A stretch of DNA of 64,000 nt from Burkholderiales bacterium PBB3 (GCA_002256115.1 NKIK01000015.1:34010-98009), one strand, 5' to 3'. Positions 20,001 to 28,766 are shown, numbered from the stretch's first letter. Made by a program: numbers and translations. The notes: a model not told the origin generated them from the letters alone.

Positions 20001-20906
20001 AGCTACGCCTTTGTGACCGACGCCAAGGAAGGCCTGATTCTGGTGAATGTAGATACCCTGGCAGACGGTGAACCACGCAACAACTTCTTGCGCCGAGCCC
20101 TGACGTGGAACGGTGGCACTAGCCATCCTGGCGTGCTGAGCGGTGCACGACACATTACCGTGGGTGGGCACTATTTGTATATCACGACTACTCAAGGATT
20201 GGTGGTGATCGATGTGGACCAGCCATTGCAACCACAATGGGTAGCGACTATCCCCATGAAAGACGCACGGGCTAGTGCCTTGCAGTTCAGATACTTGTGG
20301 GTAACCACAGCCCAGGGGCTGGAGTTAGTCGACGTGACAACACCCTCACGTGCGATGTTGGTCAGCGATGCGCTGATACCGCTTGCGGACGCCCGCAAGG
20401 TCTATGTGGCGCGGACCTACGCGTATGTGGCCGCAGGAGCCGCGGGCTTGGTCATCGTTGATGTCGAGAGGCCGACGCAGCCCAAGATTGCAAGCCGGGT
20501 GCAAAAAGGCAGCTCTGCCAGTACTTCACTGTTGGATTCTCAAGACGTTATTGTCGGATCTACCAATGCGTCTTTGTTTGCCTATGTCGCGGATGGGGCG
20601 CATGGCATCAAGGTCATTCAGCTCACTGCGCCAGACAGTCAGCCCAAGTTTTATGGATTCTCTCCGGAGCCCAAGCCCCAGGTCATTGCTTGGCGCCCAA
20701 GTCAGTCGCGCGCTTTGTCTTTATCCAAGGGGCTGGATAGAGACCGTGCCGTTGATGAAACCGGAGGGCAGATTGCCGTGTTTGGGCGTATTGGGTCCCG
20801 CCCATTCAATGCCGCGGAAATGGGCAAACTCTATTTGCGCAAAAACGGAACGGTGTGGACGGTGACCGATACACCCGGCACCAGCTATTCCAACGTTGGA
20901 CGATAA
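17085..20906 (+). CDS. Decaheme c-type cytochrome fused to LVIVD-repeat domain
   Basis: The 1273-residue protein starts with a hydrophobic export signal (about 10-30). Ten CxxCH sites follow: CESCH (67), CTDCH (93), CGACH (171), CTACH (342), CMVCH (399), CVDCH (about 535), CKDCH (about 561), CHSCH (about 675), CAGCH (about 687) and CSDCH (about 791). From about 880 onward the hemes stop. A chain of repeats like LVVIDVDQPLQPQWVATI and LVIVDVERPTQPKIASRV takes over, the LVIVD repeat that folds as a beta-propeller at surfaces. A role as the long-range carrier or outer-surface terminal cytochrome is inferred. It is packed between the barrel gene and the pentaheme gene. Specific family name not recognised. 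Confidence 0.85.
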   Translation: MKTRFIKSSVLWSSALLALVFLGFVLGFSQAHSETQSNAASVRAPMMAPSAPKTQTVEQALAKSQGCESCHQYSPGANDHRTMHANPGVVLGCTDCHGGNASIRIPDTSKQGTAAYADVVKQAHVLPGTQVQWNGPSSANPKGSYTRLNRQTPEFIRFMNPGDMRVAREACGACHLPIIQASERSLMSTSAMLWGGAAYNNGILPYKRYVLGEAYTSDSLPAMLKNPTPVSAHMRDMGILESLAPLPAWETVAPADVFRVFERGGKINGTQFPEIGLPNSTGMLQKLDEPGRPDVRQSNRGPGTGNRIAVPLINVTKTRLNDPHLWFLGTGEQPGDYRSSGCTACHTPYANDRDPQHSGPYAKRGHEGKTATSDPTIPKDESGHPISHQFTRAIPSSQCMVCHMHQPNIFVNSFYGTTMWDYEADAPFMWPKEQKYPSVAESRKILDRNPEEAATRGLWGDPEFSKRVSELNPQLKDTQFADYHGHGWNFRAIFKRDRKGTLVDAKNQAVADDDPQKFKKAVHLKSVHLDVGMHCVDCHFSQDMHGNGHIYGEVAAAIEVDCKDCHGSAGKYPTLTTSGPAAKPGGTDMALLRTPDGRKRFEWREGKLYQRSAVEPGLEWEMSLVKDSVTPGNAKYNEKAARAKLMHAGASGQDGKWGAASASEAYAHSDDKMQCHSCHTSWTTSCAGCHLPIQANAKTERQHYEGGETRNYASYNPQVARDDMFQLGKQGSVKGGKTVPVRSSSALLLSSTNINREKIYIQQAPIAASGFSSQAFAPHYPHTERKTETKTCSDCHVNRDNDNNAIMAQLLLQGTNFVNFVGYNAWVGEANHVEAVQVTEWDEPQAVIGSYLHRYAYPDWFKDHQRAESKLATAFDHSTQGAANCIQQRGEYLFAAEGAGGLRVYDVAGIANKGVSQRIITAPFSALGHNTHVQSAHASCVALPTNQPIAPLRNTGELMRITNQEQAFHPIYSYAFVTDAKEGLILVNVDTLADGEPRNNFLRRALTWNGGTSHPGVLSGARHITVGGHYLYITTTQGLVVIDVDQPLQPQWVATIPMKDARASALQFRYLWVTTAQGLELVDVTTPSRAMLVSDALIPLADARKVYVARTYAYVAAGAAGLVIVDVERPTQPKIASRVQKGSSASTSLLDSQDVIVGSTNASLFAYVADGAHGIKVIQLTAPDSQPKFYGFSPEPKPQVIAWRPSQSRALSLSKGLDRDRAVDETGGQIAVFGRIGSRPFNAAEMGKLYLRKNGTVWTVTDTPGTSYSNVGR

Positions 20907-20917
20907 GGGGATCCTCA

Positions 20918-22279
20918 GTGAACACACTACGTTGTTGGTTGGTAGCAGTTGCGTTCTTGGCGGTGTGTGCTGGTACTTCAATTGCCCAAAATCTACCGGA
21001 CAGGTCAATGGACAAGACATTGGGGGTGGTGACCTGTGCCAGTTCTTTGTGTCACGGGTCCATTGCACCCTGGAATGGTTCTCTCGTGTCACAAAATGAG
21101 TATGTCGTCTGGTCTCGGTTGGACAAACATGCTCGCGCCTATAAGCTGTTACTGAACGAGCAATCCAAACGCATTGCAGCCAAGTTGGGTTTGGCGGCAC
21201 CGGCCCACGAGTCCAAAGTGTGTTTGGATTGCCACGCTCACAATCCTTTGCAGTCCAAGACCGAGCACCACATCAGCGATGGTGTTGCGTGCGAAGCTTG
21301 CCACGGCGGGGCGGAGCGCTGGATCGGCACCCACACCGAGGCCGGCAACAGCCACGCAAAAAACCTCGCCAACGGCATGTATCCCAGTGATCAGCCCTTG
21401 GCGAGAGCGCAGCTGTGTTTATCCTGCCATTTCGGCGACACCGAAAAGTACGTCACACACCGAATGATGGCCGCGGGTCACCCTCGGTTGAGCTTCGAAT
21501 TGAACACGTTTACCAGCTTGCAACCCGCGCATTTCAAGGTGGACACCGACTACGTGCAGCGCAAGGGAACGGTGGACGGCGTCAAAATCTGGTCTGTGGG
21601 ACAGGCGGTGGCAGTGGCAACACAGCTGAGCATTCTGATGGACCCTAAGCGTGGGCGTGACGGCGCATTCCCTGAACTCACTTTGTTTGATTGCCATGCC
21701 TGCCACCATCCGATGGCGGATACACGCTGGACACCGAGGACGACTTTGGGTAGCAATCAGGGGCCAGGTTTGGTGCGTTTGAATGACTCCAGTATTTTGA
21801 TGTTGTATTTGATACTGCGGCAGACCGAGCCAGCTTCGGCCGAGAATTTCAAATTGGCGGTGTCTCAATTGAACCAAGCGATTGCAGGACGCGGCGACAT
21901 GGCTGCGTCTGCCGCGACTCTGAAAATACAAGCCCAGGCGGCTGCACAAAAGTTGAGTCAATCTGGAATGACGGATGCGCAGCTCGCGGGCGTAGCGCTG
22001 TTGCTGGTGGATGACGGCCTAAACGGTAGCTATTCGGACTACGCGGGTGCGGAGCAGGCGACCATGGCCCTGGGTAGCGTGGTGAGCCTCTTGAATCAGC
22101 AGGGCAAGCTCAAGTCTGCGGCCGAAATGAACCGTGGTCTGGCGAGCTTGCGGGCTTCGCTAGTCAACGATGAAAAATTTAAGCCCTCGGAATTTCAGCT
22201 GCGATTGCGGGCTATTCGCCCGCAATTGGTATCGGGGATTACCAAACAGAACGCTCCTAAGGAACAGGGTAGGCCATGA
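20918..22279 (+). CDS. Periplasmic pentaheme cytochrome, c554-like
   Basis: The start is a GTG at 20918 that gives a clean signal peptide ending TSIAQ. The 453-residue product carries four CxxCH sites (CLDCH, CEACH, CLSCH, CHACH) plus an atypical CASSLCH. That is CX4CH, and the CASSxCHG form is known in c554-type multiheme proteins, so five hemes are likely. The later part (about 300-453) is helical without hemes. The stop overlaps the next start as ATGA (22276-22279), implying coupled translation. It probably ferries electrons in the periplasm between the other cytochromes of the cluster. The electron donor is not known. Confidence 0.8.
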   Translation: MNTLRCWLVAVAFLAVCAGTSIAQNLPDRSMDKTLGVVTCASSLCHGSIAPWNGSLVSQNEYVVWSRLDKHARAYKLLLNEQSKRIAAKLGLAAPAHESKVCLDCHAHNPLQSKTEHHISDGVACEACHGGAERWIGTHTEAGNSHAKNLANGMYPSDQPLARAQLCLSCHFGDTEKYVTHRMMAAGHPRLSFELNTFTSLQPAHFKVDTDYVQRKGTVDGVKIWSVGQAVAVATQLSILMDPKRGRDGAFPELTLFDCHACHHPMADTRWTPRTTLGSNQGPGLVRLNDSSILMLYLILRQTEPASAENFKLAVSQLNQAIAGRGDMAASAATLKIQAQAAAQKLSQSGMTDAQLAGVALLLVDDGLNGSYSDYAGAEQATMALGSVVSLLNQQGKLKSAAEMNRGLASLRASLVNDEKFKPSEFQLRLRAIRPQLVSGITKQNAPKEQGRP

Positions 22280-24786
22280 CCTATAAAGTCGCCATTGTGG
22301 GATCAGGTCCTGCCGGTTTATCGGCTGCAGCGCACGCTGCCAAGTTGGGCTTGAGTCATATTCTGTTGGAGGCACAAGCGCACCTGAGCGATACCATTTA
22401 CAAGTACCAAAAGGGTAAGCATGTCATGGCCGAGCCGGGATTCTTGGATCTGCGCAGCCCAGTGCAGTTTCAGGCAGGAACCCGAGAAAGTATTCTGCAA
22501 AGCTTTGGCAATGATGTGGCTAGCTTCGGTGTGAATGTGCAATATGGGGCGGTGGTGTCTGGCATTCAGGGAAGCAAGGGCAATTTTCAGATTGCACTCG
22601 ACAACACAGAAGTCATCGTTGCGGAATATGTGATTTTGGCGATTGGTGTCCAGGGCAATTTGCGCACCTTGGGGGTGCCAGGGGATGGTTTGAAAAATGT
22701 CCAGTACCAGCTGGACGATCCTGCGGCTTATGGCGGTGAAACCATTATTGTGGTGGGTGCCGGTGATGCAGCGATTGAGAATGCGCTGGCGTTAGCGGAG
22801 AACAATAACAGTGTCATTTTGTTGAACCGCAATGAGGAGTTCAGTCGCTGCAAGGAAGGCAATTTGACCGCTGTTCAAGCAGCCATTGGCGCGGGGAAAA
22901 TGGCCTGCCGCTATCTCACCAGTATTGATCACATTGATCGTCTGGAAACGCAAAGCGACGATACGGACATGAACCGTACCATGATGGTTTCCGTTGTTGA
23001 TCTGTCGCGACGTCAGACTCCCAAAGCGCAAAAGCCCGGTCTGCAGGTCACGCTCAATACGGCGGTGGGTGAAGAAGTCATTGCGTGCCATCGCGTCATT
23101 GGCAGGTTGGGAGCTATTGCCCCGCGCAAGCTGGTGGAGGGATTTGGTGTCCGCTTCACAGGCAAAGAGGCTACGGCCTTGCCTGCACTGTCACCCACCT
23201 ACGAGTCCAACGTCCCTGGTTTGTATGTCGTTGGCGCTTTGGGTGGCTACCCGCTCATCAAGCAGGCTATGAATCAAGGCTACGAGGCCGTAGAGGCTCT
23301 GTGTGGTCGGATCGTAGTGCCTGCAGATCAGCCGCTTTTGGAGCAAAAGTTTGCCGCACTGATGCGCGCGCGCAGTCAACTGACCAGTGTGGATAGTGTG
23401 CTGGAGGAGGTGGCCAGAAGTGCGCCGTGGTTAGCGAGTTTGAGTGCACTGCAATTGCGCGAGTTTTTGTTGGAAAGCGATATCCGTTTACCTGCAGCGG
23501 GATCTGTCATCTTTGCTCGCAACGATTACACCAATTCATTTTTCAGTATCGTAGGCGGGTCTGTGCGGATAGTGTCAGACGATTCTGCCGGGCCGTCTGT
23601 TGAGTTGGATGCCGGCAAGTTTTTTGGTGAGTTGGGCTTGATATCCGGTAGGCGAAGGTCTGCAACGGTGCTGGCGGGGGGCGATTGTTTTTTGGTGGAA
23701 ACGCCAAGGCGTGCAATGTTGAAGCTACTGGCCTCGTCCGAGTCGGTGCGCAGGGAGCTGGATCTCGTGGCTTTGCGCCGTGCCGTTCGAAAGTACGTGG
23801 CAGCCAGTTTGTCGGAGGAGCAACTGACCCAGCTGTTAGAAGGTGCACAAATTCGCCATTACAAAGCGGGCGATGCGCTGTTTCTGGAGGGCGATACGTC
23901 GGACGGTTTGTACCTGATTCGCAAGGGCTCAGTCATGGTTTCTCGGACCATCGGCGGTCGCGATGTGGTGCTGTCCTATGTTTCCGCAGGAAATTACGTG
24001 GGCGAAATGGCCTTGATGCTGGATGCCCCTCGTTCGGCCACCGTGCGGGCGGCGGTACCGTCAGAAGCTATTGTGTTGCTGGCGACCAAAGTAACCGAGG
24101 TGCTTGCCCAAAATACCGGTCTGCGCCAGCAGCTAGACGGCCAGTACTTATCGCGTTTGCAAGCGAATCAGGTGATGAAAGCCGATGAAAAGTCCGGTAA
24201 TTTAATTTCCTTTCTGTTGCAGCAAGGCGTCGGAGAAGCGACCGATGTTTTGTTGATTGATGAATCGCTATGTATTCGCTGTGACAACTGTGAGAAGGCC
24301 TGTGCGGACACCCATGGTGGCGCTTCCCGGCTGGATCGTGAGGCAGGTCCGACCTACGCGAATTTGCATGTGCCAACCTCATGCCGCCACTGCGAGCACC
24401 CGCATTGCATGAAGGATTGCCCGCCGGATGCCATTAAGCGCTCTGCGGGTGGTGAGGTTTATATTTCTGACACCTGTATCGGTTGCGGCAATTGTGAGAA
24501 AAATTGCCCTTACGGTGTGATTCAAATGGTCCCTGCTGCCGAAAAGAAGGGTATCAATAGTCTGTGGGCATGGTTGTTGTTTGGCCTCGGCCAAGAGCCT
24601 GGTGCCAAGGCCATTGGCGCAGAGACTTACGACAAGTCCAAGTCTTCTGGGATCAAGAAGGCCGCCAAGTGCGATATGTGCCGCGATTTGGATTCAGGGC
24701 CTGCCTGCGTGCGCGCATGTCCAACGGGTGCCGCGCTGCGTATTAGTCCAGAAAAATTTCTGGACTATGTCGGCACCAAAAATTAA
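22276..24786 (+). CDS. FAD/NAD(P) oxidoreductase - two cNMP-binding domains - four [4Fe-4S] ferredoxin fusion
   Basis: The 836-residue protein has three modules and no signal peptide, so it is cytoplasmic. Residues 1-320 are a thioredoxin-reductase/YpdA-like fold with FAD site GSGPAG near residue 9 and NAD(P) site VVGAGDAAIENA near 155-165, but no CxxC disulfide pair. Two cyclic-nucleotide-binding domains follow (about 390-500 and 515-640). Their phosphate cassettes read FGELGLISGRRRSATV and VGEMALMLDAPRSATV. The end has sixteen cysteines in four clusters: CIRCDNCEKAC, CRHCEHPHCMKDC, CIGCGNCEKNC and CDMCRDLDSGPACVRAC. These form a DmsB/HybA-like four-cluster ferredoxin. It may couple NAD(P)H to the envelope cytochromes under second-messenger control. 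The last gene of the cluster. Confidence 0.87.
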   Translation: MTYKVAIVGSGPAGLSAAAHAAKLGLSHILLEAQAHLSDTIYKYQKGKHVMAEPGFLDLRSPVQFQAGTRESILQSFGNDVASFGVNVQYGAVVSGIQGSKGNFQIALDNTEVIVAEYVILAIGVQGNLRTLGVPGDGLKNVQYQLDDPAAYGGETIIVVGAGDAAIENALALAENNNSVILLNRNEEFSRCKEGNLTAVQAAIGAGKMACRYLTSIDHIDRLETQSDDTDMNRTMMVSVVDLSRRQTPKAQKPGLQVTLNTAVGEEVIACHRVIGRLGAIAPRKLVEGFGVRFTGKEATALPALSPTYESNVPGLYVVGALGGYPLIKQAMNQGYEAVEALCGRIVVPADQPLLEQKFAALMRARSQLTSVDSVLEEVARSAPWLASLSALQLREFLLESDIRLPAAGSVIFARNDYTNSFFSIVGGSVRIVSDDSAGPSVELDAGKFFGELGLISGRRRSATVLAGGDCFLVETPRRAMLKLLASSESVRRELDLVALRRAVRKYVAASLSEEQLTQLLEGAQIRHYKAGDALFLEGDTSDGLYLIRKGSVMVSRTIGGRDVVLSYVSAGNYVGEMALMLDAPRSATVRAAVPSEAIVLLATKVTEVLAQNTGLRQQLDGQYLSRLQANQVMKADEKSGNLISFLLQQGVGEATDVLLIDESLCIRCDNCEKACADTHGGASRLDREAGPTYANLHVPTSCRHCEHPHCMKDCPPDAIKRSAGGEVYISDTCIGCGNCEKNCPYGVIQMVPAAEKKGINSLWAWLLFGLGQEPGAKAIGAETYDKSKSSGIKKAAKCDMCRDLDSGPACVRACPTGAALRISPEKFLDYVGTKN

Positions 24787-24792
24787 TGCAGC

Positions 24793-24826
24793 CATCGCCC
24801 AAGCCATTTTGTTGGCTTGTGCGATG
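24793..24826. terminator. Candidate bidirectional hairpin between the multiheme cluster and dnaJ
   Basis: CATCGC (24793) plus AAGCC pairs with GGCTT plus GCGATG (ending 24826), with a small internal mismatch and a loop of about eight bases. It lies between convergent stops at 24786 and 24838. The following T tract is broken, so termination strength is unsure. Confidence 0.5.
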
Positions 24827-24837
24827 CTGATTGATTT

Positions 24838-25971
24838 TTAACTGAACAGGTTCTTCAAGCGGTCGGTCCAGCTATCACCCGATGGTGAATGCTTGCTGCC
24901 GCCTTTTTTGAACGATTCGTCCAGTTCGCGCATCAGCTTGCGCTGGTGCTCACTGAGCTTGACCGGCGTTTCTACTGAGATGTGGCAATACAAGTCACCC
25001 GGATAGCTGGCGCGCACGCCCTTGATGCCCTTGCCACGCAGGCGGAATTGCTTGCCGCTTTGCGTACCCTCGGGGATGTCAATGGCCGCTTTGCCAGCCA
25101 GCGTAGGTACTTCAATCTCGCCACCCAGCGCAGCCGTCACCATGCTGATGGGCACGGAGCAATGCAGGTCATCGCCATCGCGCTCAAAGATGTCATGCTT
25201 CTTGATGCGGATCTCGATATACAGATCGCCCGGTGGCCCGCCATTGGTGCCCGGCTCACCATTGCCCGCCGAGCGAATGCGCATGCCACCGTCGATACCA
25301 ACGGGAATTTTGACTTCCAGGGTCTTCTGGCGCTTGATCTTGCCTTGGCCGCTGCAAGCGGTGCAAGGTTCGGGAATCACTTTGCCCGTGCCACGGCAGG
25401 TGGGGCAGGTTTGCTGCACGCTAAAAAAGCCCTGGCGCATTTGCACAGTGCCAGCACCACTGCAGGTGCCGCAGGTCTTGACCTGGGTGCCTGGCTTGGC
25501 ACCTGAGCCTTTGCAGACCTCGCAGTTGTCCCAGCTCGGAATGCGGATCTGGGCGTCCTTACCCTTGGCGGCTTCTTCCAGTGTGATTTCCATCGCGTAG
25601 CTCAGGTCGCTGCCGCGAAACACCTGGCGTCCGCCAGCGCCTGCGCGCCCGCGTTGCTGGCCAAACATGTCGCCAAAAATATCGCCAAAGGCTTCGGCAA
25701 AACCACCGTAGCCATCGGCGCCGCCGCCACCGCGGTTGGGGTCGACTCCGGCATGGCCGTATTGGTCATAGGCCGCGCGTTTTTGCGCGTCCGAGAGCAT
25801 CTCGTAGGCTTCTTTGCCTTCCTTAAATTTCTCTTCGGCCACCTTGGAGGTGTCACCCTGATTGCGGTCAGGGTGGTGCTTCATCGCCAGCTTGCGATAG
25901 GCCTTTTTGATGTCTTCCTCGGTAGCGTTCTTGGGAACGCCCAGAGTTTCGTAATAGTCTCGTTTGGCCAT
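24838..25971 (-). CDS. dnaJ: Chaperone protein DnaJ
   Basis: The 377-residue Hsp40 co-chaperone stimulates DnaK ATPase and delivers unfolded clients. The J domain has the HPD motif ([10 protein letters not shown]) near residue 33. A Gly-rich segment follows (about 75-110). The zinc region has four motifs: [24 protein letters not shown] and CTACSGQG. A substrate-binding C-terminal domain ends the protein. It lies downstream of dnaK with a 105-base gap that contains a terminator-like hairpin, so DnaJ may be made at a lower level than DnaK. Confidence 0.97.
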   Translation of the reverse strand: MAKRDYYETLGVPKNATEEDIKKAYRKLAMKHHPDRNQGDTSKVAEEKFKEGKEAYEMLSDAQKRAAYDQYGHAGVDPNRGGGGADGYGGFAEAFGDIFGDMFGQQRGRAGAGGRQVFRGSDLSYAMEITLEEAAKGKDAQIRIPSWDNCEVCKGSGAKPGTQVKTCGTCSGAGTVQMRQGFFSVQQTCPTCRGTGKVIPEPCTACSGQGKIKRQKTLEVKIPVGIDGGMRIRSAGNGEPGTNGGPPGDLYIEIRIKKHDIFERDGDDLHCSVPISMVTAALGGEIEVPTLAGKAAIDIPEGTQSGKQFRLRGKGIKGVRASYPGDLYCHISVETPVKLSEHQRKLMRELDESFKKGGSKHSPSGDSWTDRLKNLFS

Positions 25972-25991
25972 GTTCTCTCTACGCCTAGTTA

Positions 25992-26036
25992 CAACACAAA
26001 AGCCGCGTCAGGCGCCGGGTGGGCGTCCAACGCGGC
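25992..26036 (-). terminator. Hairpin terminator between dnaK and dnaJ
   Basis: On the minus strand GCCGCGT pairs with ACGCGGC (plus-strand arms 26002-26008 and 26030-26036), with weaker inner pairing. The tail TTTTGTGTTGT follows. It sits 41 bases after the dnaK stop, so it could partly end dnaK transcripts before dnaJ. Confidence 0.55.
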
Positions 26037-26076
26037 GCGCGTGTGATCGATCATCTCTTCAGACGATCTTTCGCGT

Positions 26077-28035
26077 TTAGCCCTTTTTGACTTCCTTGAC
26101 TTCGGCGTCCACCACGTTGTCGTCATCCGGCTTGGAGGACGATTGCGCGTGGGCTGCGTGGTCTTGTGAAGCAGCTTCTGGGCCAGCGCCACCGGCAGCG
26201 GCTTCCTTGGCTTGCTGGTCGGCGTACATTTTCTCGCCCAGCTTCTGGCTGGCTGCCATCAGGGCATTGCCCTTGTCTTCGATGCGGCCCTTGTCGTCGC
26301 TCTTCAGCGCTTCTTCTAGGTCCTTGATCGCCGCTTCGATTTTTTCCTTTTCGCCCGCGTCTAGCTTGTCACCGTACTCGGAAAGGCTCTTCTTCACGCT
26401 GTGCATATTGCTGTCAGCGGTGTTCTTGGCTTGCACCAGTTCCAGCTTCTTCTTGTCGTCGGCGGCGTTCAGCTCGGCGTCTTTCACCATCTGCTGAATT
26501 TCGGCTTCTGACAGACCGGAGTTGGCCTTGATCGTGATCTTGCTTTCCTTGCCGGTGCCTTTGTCCTTGGCGCCCACGTGCAAGATGCCGTTGGCGTCAA
26601 TGTCAAAGGACACTTCAATTTGCGGCGTACCGCGGGCTGCCGGTGGAATGCCTTCGAGGTTGAACTCACCCAGCATCTTGTTGCCTTGGGCAATCTCGCG
26701 CTCGCCCTGGAATACCTTGATGGTCACGGCAGGCTGGTTGTCTTCTGCGGTCGAGAAAGTTTGTGCAAACTTGGTCGGGATCGTGGTGTTCTTGGTGATC
26801 ATCTTGGTCATCACACCGCCCATGGTTTCAATACCCAGGGACAAAGGCGTCACGTCCAACAGCAACACGTCCTTGCGGTCGCCAGACAATACCTGACCCT
26901 GAATCGCAGCACCCACAGCCACGGCTTCATCGGGGTTCACGTCTTTGCGTGGCTCTTTGCCAAACAACTCCTTGACCTTCTCTTGCACCTTGGGCATGCG
27001 GGTCATGCCGCCGACCAAGATCACGTCGTGGATGTCGGAGGCGGAAACACCCGCATCCTTCAGGGCTGTGCGGCAAGGCGCAATGGTGCGCTCGATCAGT
27101 TCCTCGACCAGGCTTTCCAGCTTGGCGCGGGTTAGCTTGATGTTCAAGTGCTTGGGGCCGGAGGCATCAGCGGTCACGTAGGGCAGGTTGATGTCGGTCT
27201 GGGCGCTGCTGGACAACTCGATCTTGGCCTTTTCAGCGGCTTCCTTCAGGCGTTGCAGGGCCAGCACGTCCTTACCCAGATCGACGCCTTGTTCTTTCTT
27301 GAACTCGGTGATGATGAAGTCGATGATGCGTTGGTCAAAATCTTCGCCACCCAAGAAGGTATCACCGTTCGTGGACAACACTTCGAATTGCTTCTCGCCA
27401 TCGACATCGGCGATTTCGATGATGGACACGTCAAAGGTTCCGCCACCCAAGTCGTACACGGCGATCTTGCGGTCGCCCTTTTCGTTTTTGTCCAGGCCAA
27501 AGGCCAAGGCTGCAGCCGTAGGTTCGTTGATGATGCGCTTGACATCCAGACCGGCAATGCGGCCAGCGTCTTTGGTGGCTTGGCGTTGTGCGTCATTGAA
27601 GTAAGCGGGCACGGTGATCACGGCGTCGGTCACTTCTTCGCCGAGGTAGTCTTCGGCGGTCTTCTTCATCTTGCGCAGGATGTCAGCGCTGACTTGCTGC
27701 GGGGCCATGCGGTTGCCGCGCACTTCGACCCAGGCGTCGCCGTTGTCGGCAGCCGCAATCTTGTAAGGCATCAGGTCGATGTCCTTTTGCACTTCTTTCT
27801 CAGCAAACTTGCGACCGATCAAACGCTTGACGGCGTACAGGGTGTTCTTGGGGTTGGTCACCGACTGGCGCTTGGCGGACGCGCCAACCAGCACTTCACC
27901 ATCTTCCTGGTAGGCAATGATGGACGGTGTGGTGCGCGCACCTTCCGAGTTCTCGATCACTTTGGCGGTGTTGCCTTCCATGATGGCCACGCAGCTGTTG
28001 GTGGTTCCCAAGTCGATACCAATAATTCGTCCCAT
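26077..28035 (-). CDS. dnaK: Chaperone protein DnaK (Hsp70)
   Basis: The 652-residue protein opens [20 protein letters not shown], the Hsp70 phosphate-1 motif. It also carries [16 protein letters not shown] (phosphate 2), [17 protein letters not shown] and a substrate-binding domain with [17 protein letters not shown]. It is the ATP-driven foldase working with DnaJ and GrpE, both encoded alongside on the same strand. The C-terminal tail ends [12 protein letters not shown], the usual proteobacterial form. A possible sigma-32 promoter lies about 80-107 bases upstream of the start. Confidence 0.98.
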   Translation of the reverse strand: MGRIIGIDLGTTNSCVAIMEGNTAKVIENSEGARTTPSIIAYQEDGEVLVGASAKRQSVTNPKNTLYAVKRLIGRKFAEKEVQKDIDLMPYKIAAADNGDAWVEVRGNRMAPQQVSADILRKMKKTAEDYLGEEVTDAVITVPAYFNDAQRQATKDAGRIAGLDVKRIINEPTAAALAFGLDKNEKGDRKIAVYDLGGGTFDVSIIEIADVDGEKQFEVLSTNGDTFLGGEDFDQRIIDFIITEFKKEQGVDLGKDVLALQRLKEAAEKAKIELSSSAQTDINLPYVTADASGPKHLNIKLTRAKLESLVEELIERTIAPCRTALKDAGVSASDIHDVILVGGMTRMPKVQEKVKELFGKEPRKDVNPDEAVAVGAAIQGQVLSGDRKDVLLLDVTPLSLGIETMGGVMTKMITKNTTIPTKFAQTFSTAEDNQPAVTIKVFQGEREIAQGNKMLGEFNLEGIPPAARGTPQIEVSFDIDANGILHVGAKDKGTGKESKITIKANSGLSEAEIQQMVKDAELNAADDKKKLELVQAKNTADSNMHSVKKSLSEYGDKLDAGEKEKIEAAIKDLEEALKSDDKGRIEDKGNALMAASQKLGEKMYADQQAKEAAAGGAGPEAASQDHAAHAQSSSKPDDDNVVDAEVKEVKKG

Positions 28036-28114
28036 GATTTACTCCTAGTGTCTTTGGGAGCAGAGCCGAAGCGCTGTTCCGCAAGGGTTTCAATTAAAAA
28101 TTCAGATGTGAATA

Positions 28115-28142
28115 AGGTGTGGCAGTTGCGCTACTTTTCAAG
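28115..28142 (-). promoter_or_regulatory. Candidate sigma-32 promoter of dnaK
   Basis: On the minus strand CTTGAAA (28136-28142) is a perfect heat-shock -35. After a 13-base spacer, CCACACCT (28115-28122) partly matches the -10 consensus CCCCATnT. The distance to the dnaK start is about 80 bases. Confidence 0.5.
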
Positions 28143-28147
28143 AGCAA

Positions 28148-28705
28148 CTATTTGGGTGCCGACACGGTAATCAAGGCGGGGCGCAGCACGCGGTCGGCAA
28201 TCAGGTAACCCTTTTGCAGCACGCTGACCACGGTGTTGGCGTCATGCTCTGAAGGCACGACGCTGATGGCCTGGTGCTGGTGCGGATCAAATTTTTCGCC
28301 GAGGCCTGGGTTGATGGCGATCACCTTGTTGCGCTCCAACGCGGCCAGCAACTGGCGCAAGGTGGCTTGGGCCCCTTCGCGGATCTGCTCGTTGGTCGCG
28401 TCTTTGATGATCAGACCGGCTTCCAAGCTGTCGGCCACGGGCAGCAGGCTTTCGGCCAAGCTTTCGACGGCAAACTTGCGAGCCTTGGAAACTTCGTCTT
28501 CGGCCCGGCGACGGGCGTTTTCAGCCTCGGCTTTGGCGCGCAAGAACTGGTCCGCCAGTTCGGCACTCTTGGCTTGCAAGGTGGTCAACTCGGCTTGCAC
28601 CCGGGCCAGTTCCGCTTCAGGCGCAGCTAGAGCGGCCATGATTTCTTCGGGCGTGGCATGCGGGGTGTCGGTGGCGGGAGTGGGGGTGTTTGCGTTGTCA
28701 GACAT
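28148..28705 (-). CDS. grpE: Nucleotide exchange factor GrpE
   Basis: The 185-residue protein releases ADP from DnaK. It has an acidic/Thr-Pro N-terminal tail, a long coiled coil (about 35-100, including [20 protein letters not shown]) and a C-terminal beta domain with the conserved [20 protein letters not shown]. The end, [18 protein letters not shown], is the family signature. ATG 28705 gives MSDNANTP. Starts further upstream would read through a palindrome and the candidate sigma-32 promoter and are unlikely. dnaK follows 112 bases later, with its own candidate promoter. Confidence 0.95.
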   Translation of the reverse strand: MSDNANTPTPATDTPHATPEEIMAALAAPEAELARVQAELTTLQAKSAELADQFLRAKAEAENARRRAEDEVSKARKFAVESLAESLLPVADSLEAGLIIKDATNEQIREGAQATLRQLLAALERNKVIAINPGLGEKFDPHQHQAISVVPSEHDANTVVSVLQKGYLIADRVLRPALITVSAPK

Positions 28706-28726
28706 GCTGGATGGGGAGTAATAAAC

Positions 28727-28754
28727 TTCTAAGCCCCCAATTGGGGGCTTAGAA
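28727..28754. repeat. Perfect 28-bp palindrome in the grpE leader
   Basis: TTCTAAGCCCCCAA is followed immediately by its exact reverse complement. The palindrome covers the likely transcription start and -10 of grpE. It lacks a T tract on either side, so it is not a standard terminator. It does not match the CIRCE sequence of HrcA. Confidence 0.7.
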
Positions 28755-28766
28755 AGAGATTTCAAG
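28739..28766 (-). promoter_or_regulatory. Candidate sigma-32 promoter of grpE
   Basis: On the minus strand CTTGAAA (28760-28766) is followed after 13 bases by CCCCAATT (28739-28746), close to the heat-shock -10 CCCCATnT. The -10 element lies inside a perfect 28-bp palindrome (28727-28754). The grpE ATG is 34 bases further on. Confidence 0.65.

Noticed and set aside
28727..28754. CIRCE element for HrcA before grpE
   Set aside because: The palindrome does not match TTAGCACTC-N9-GAGTGCTAA, and sigma-32-like elements explain the region better.
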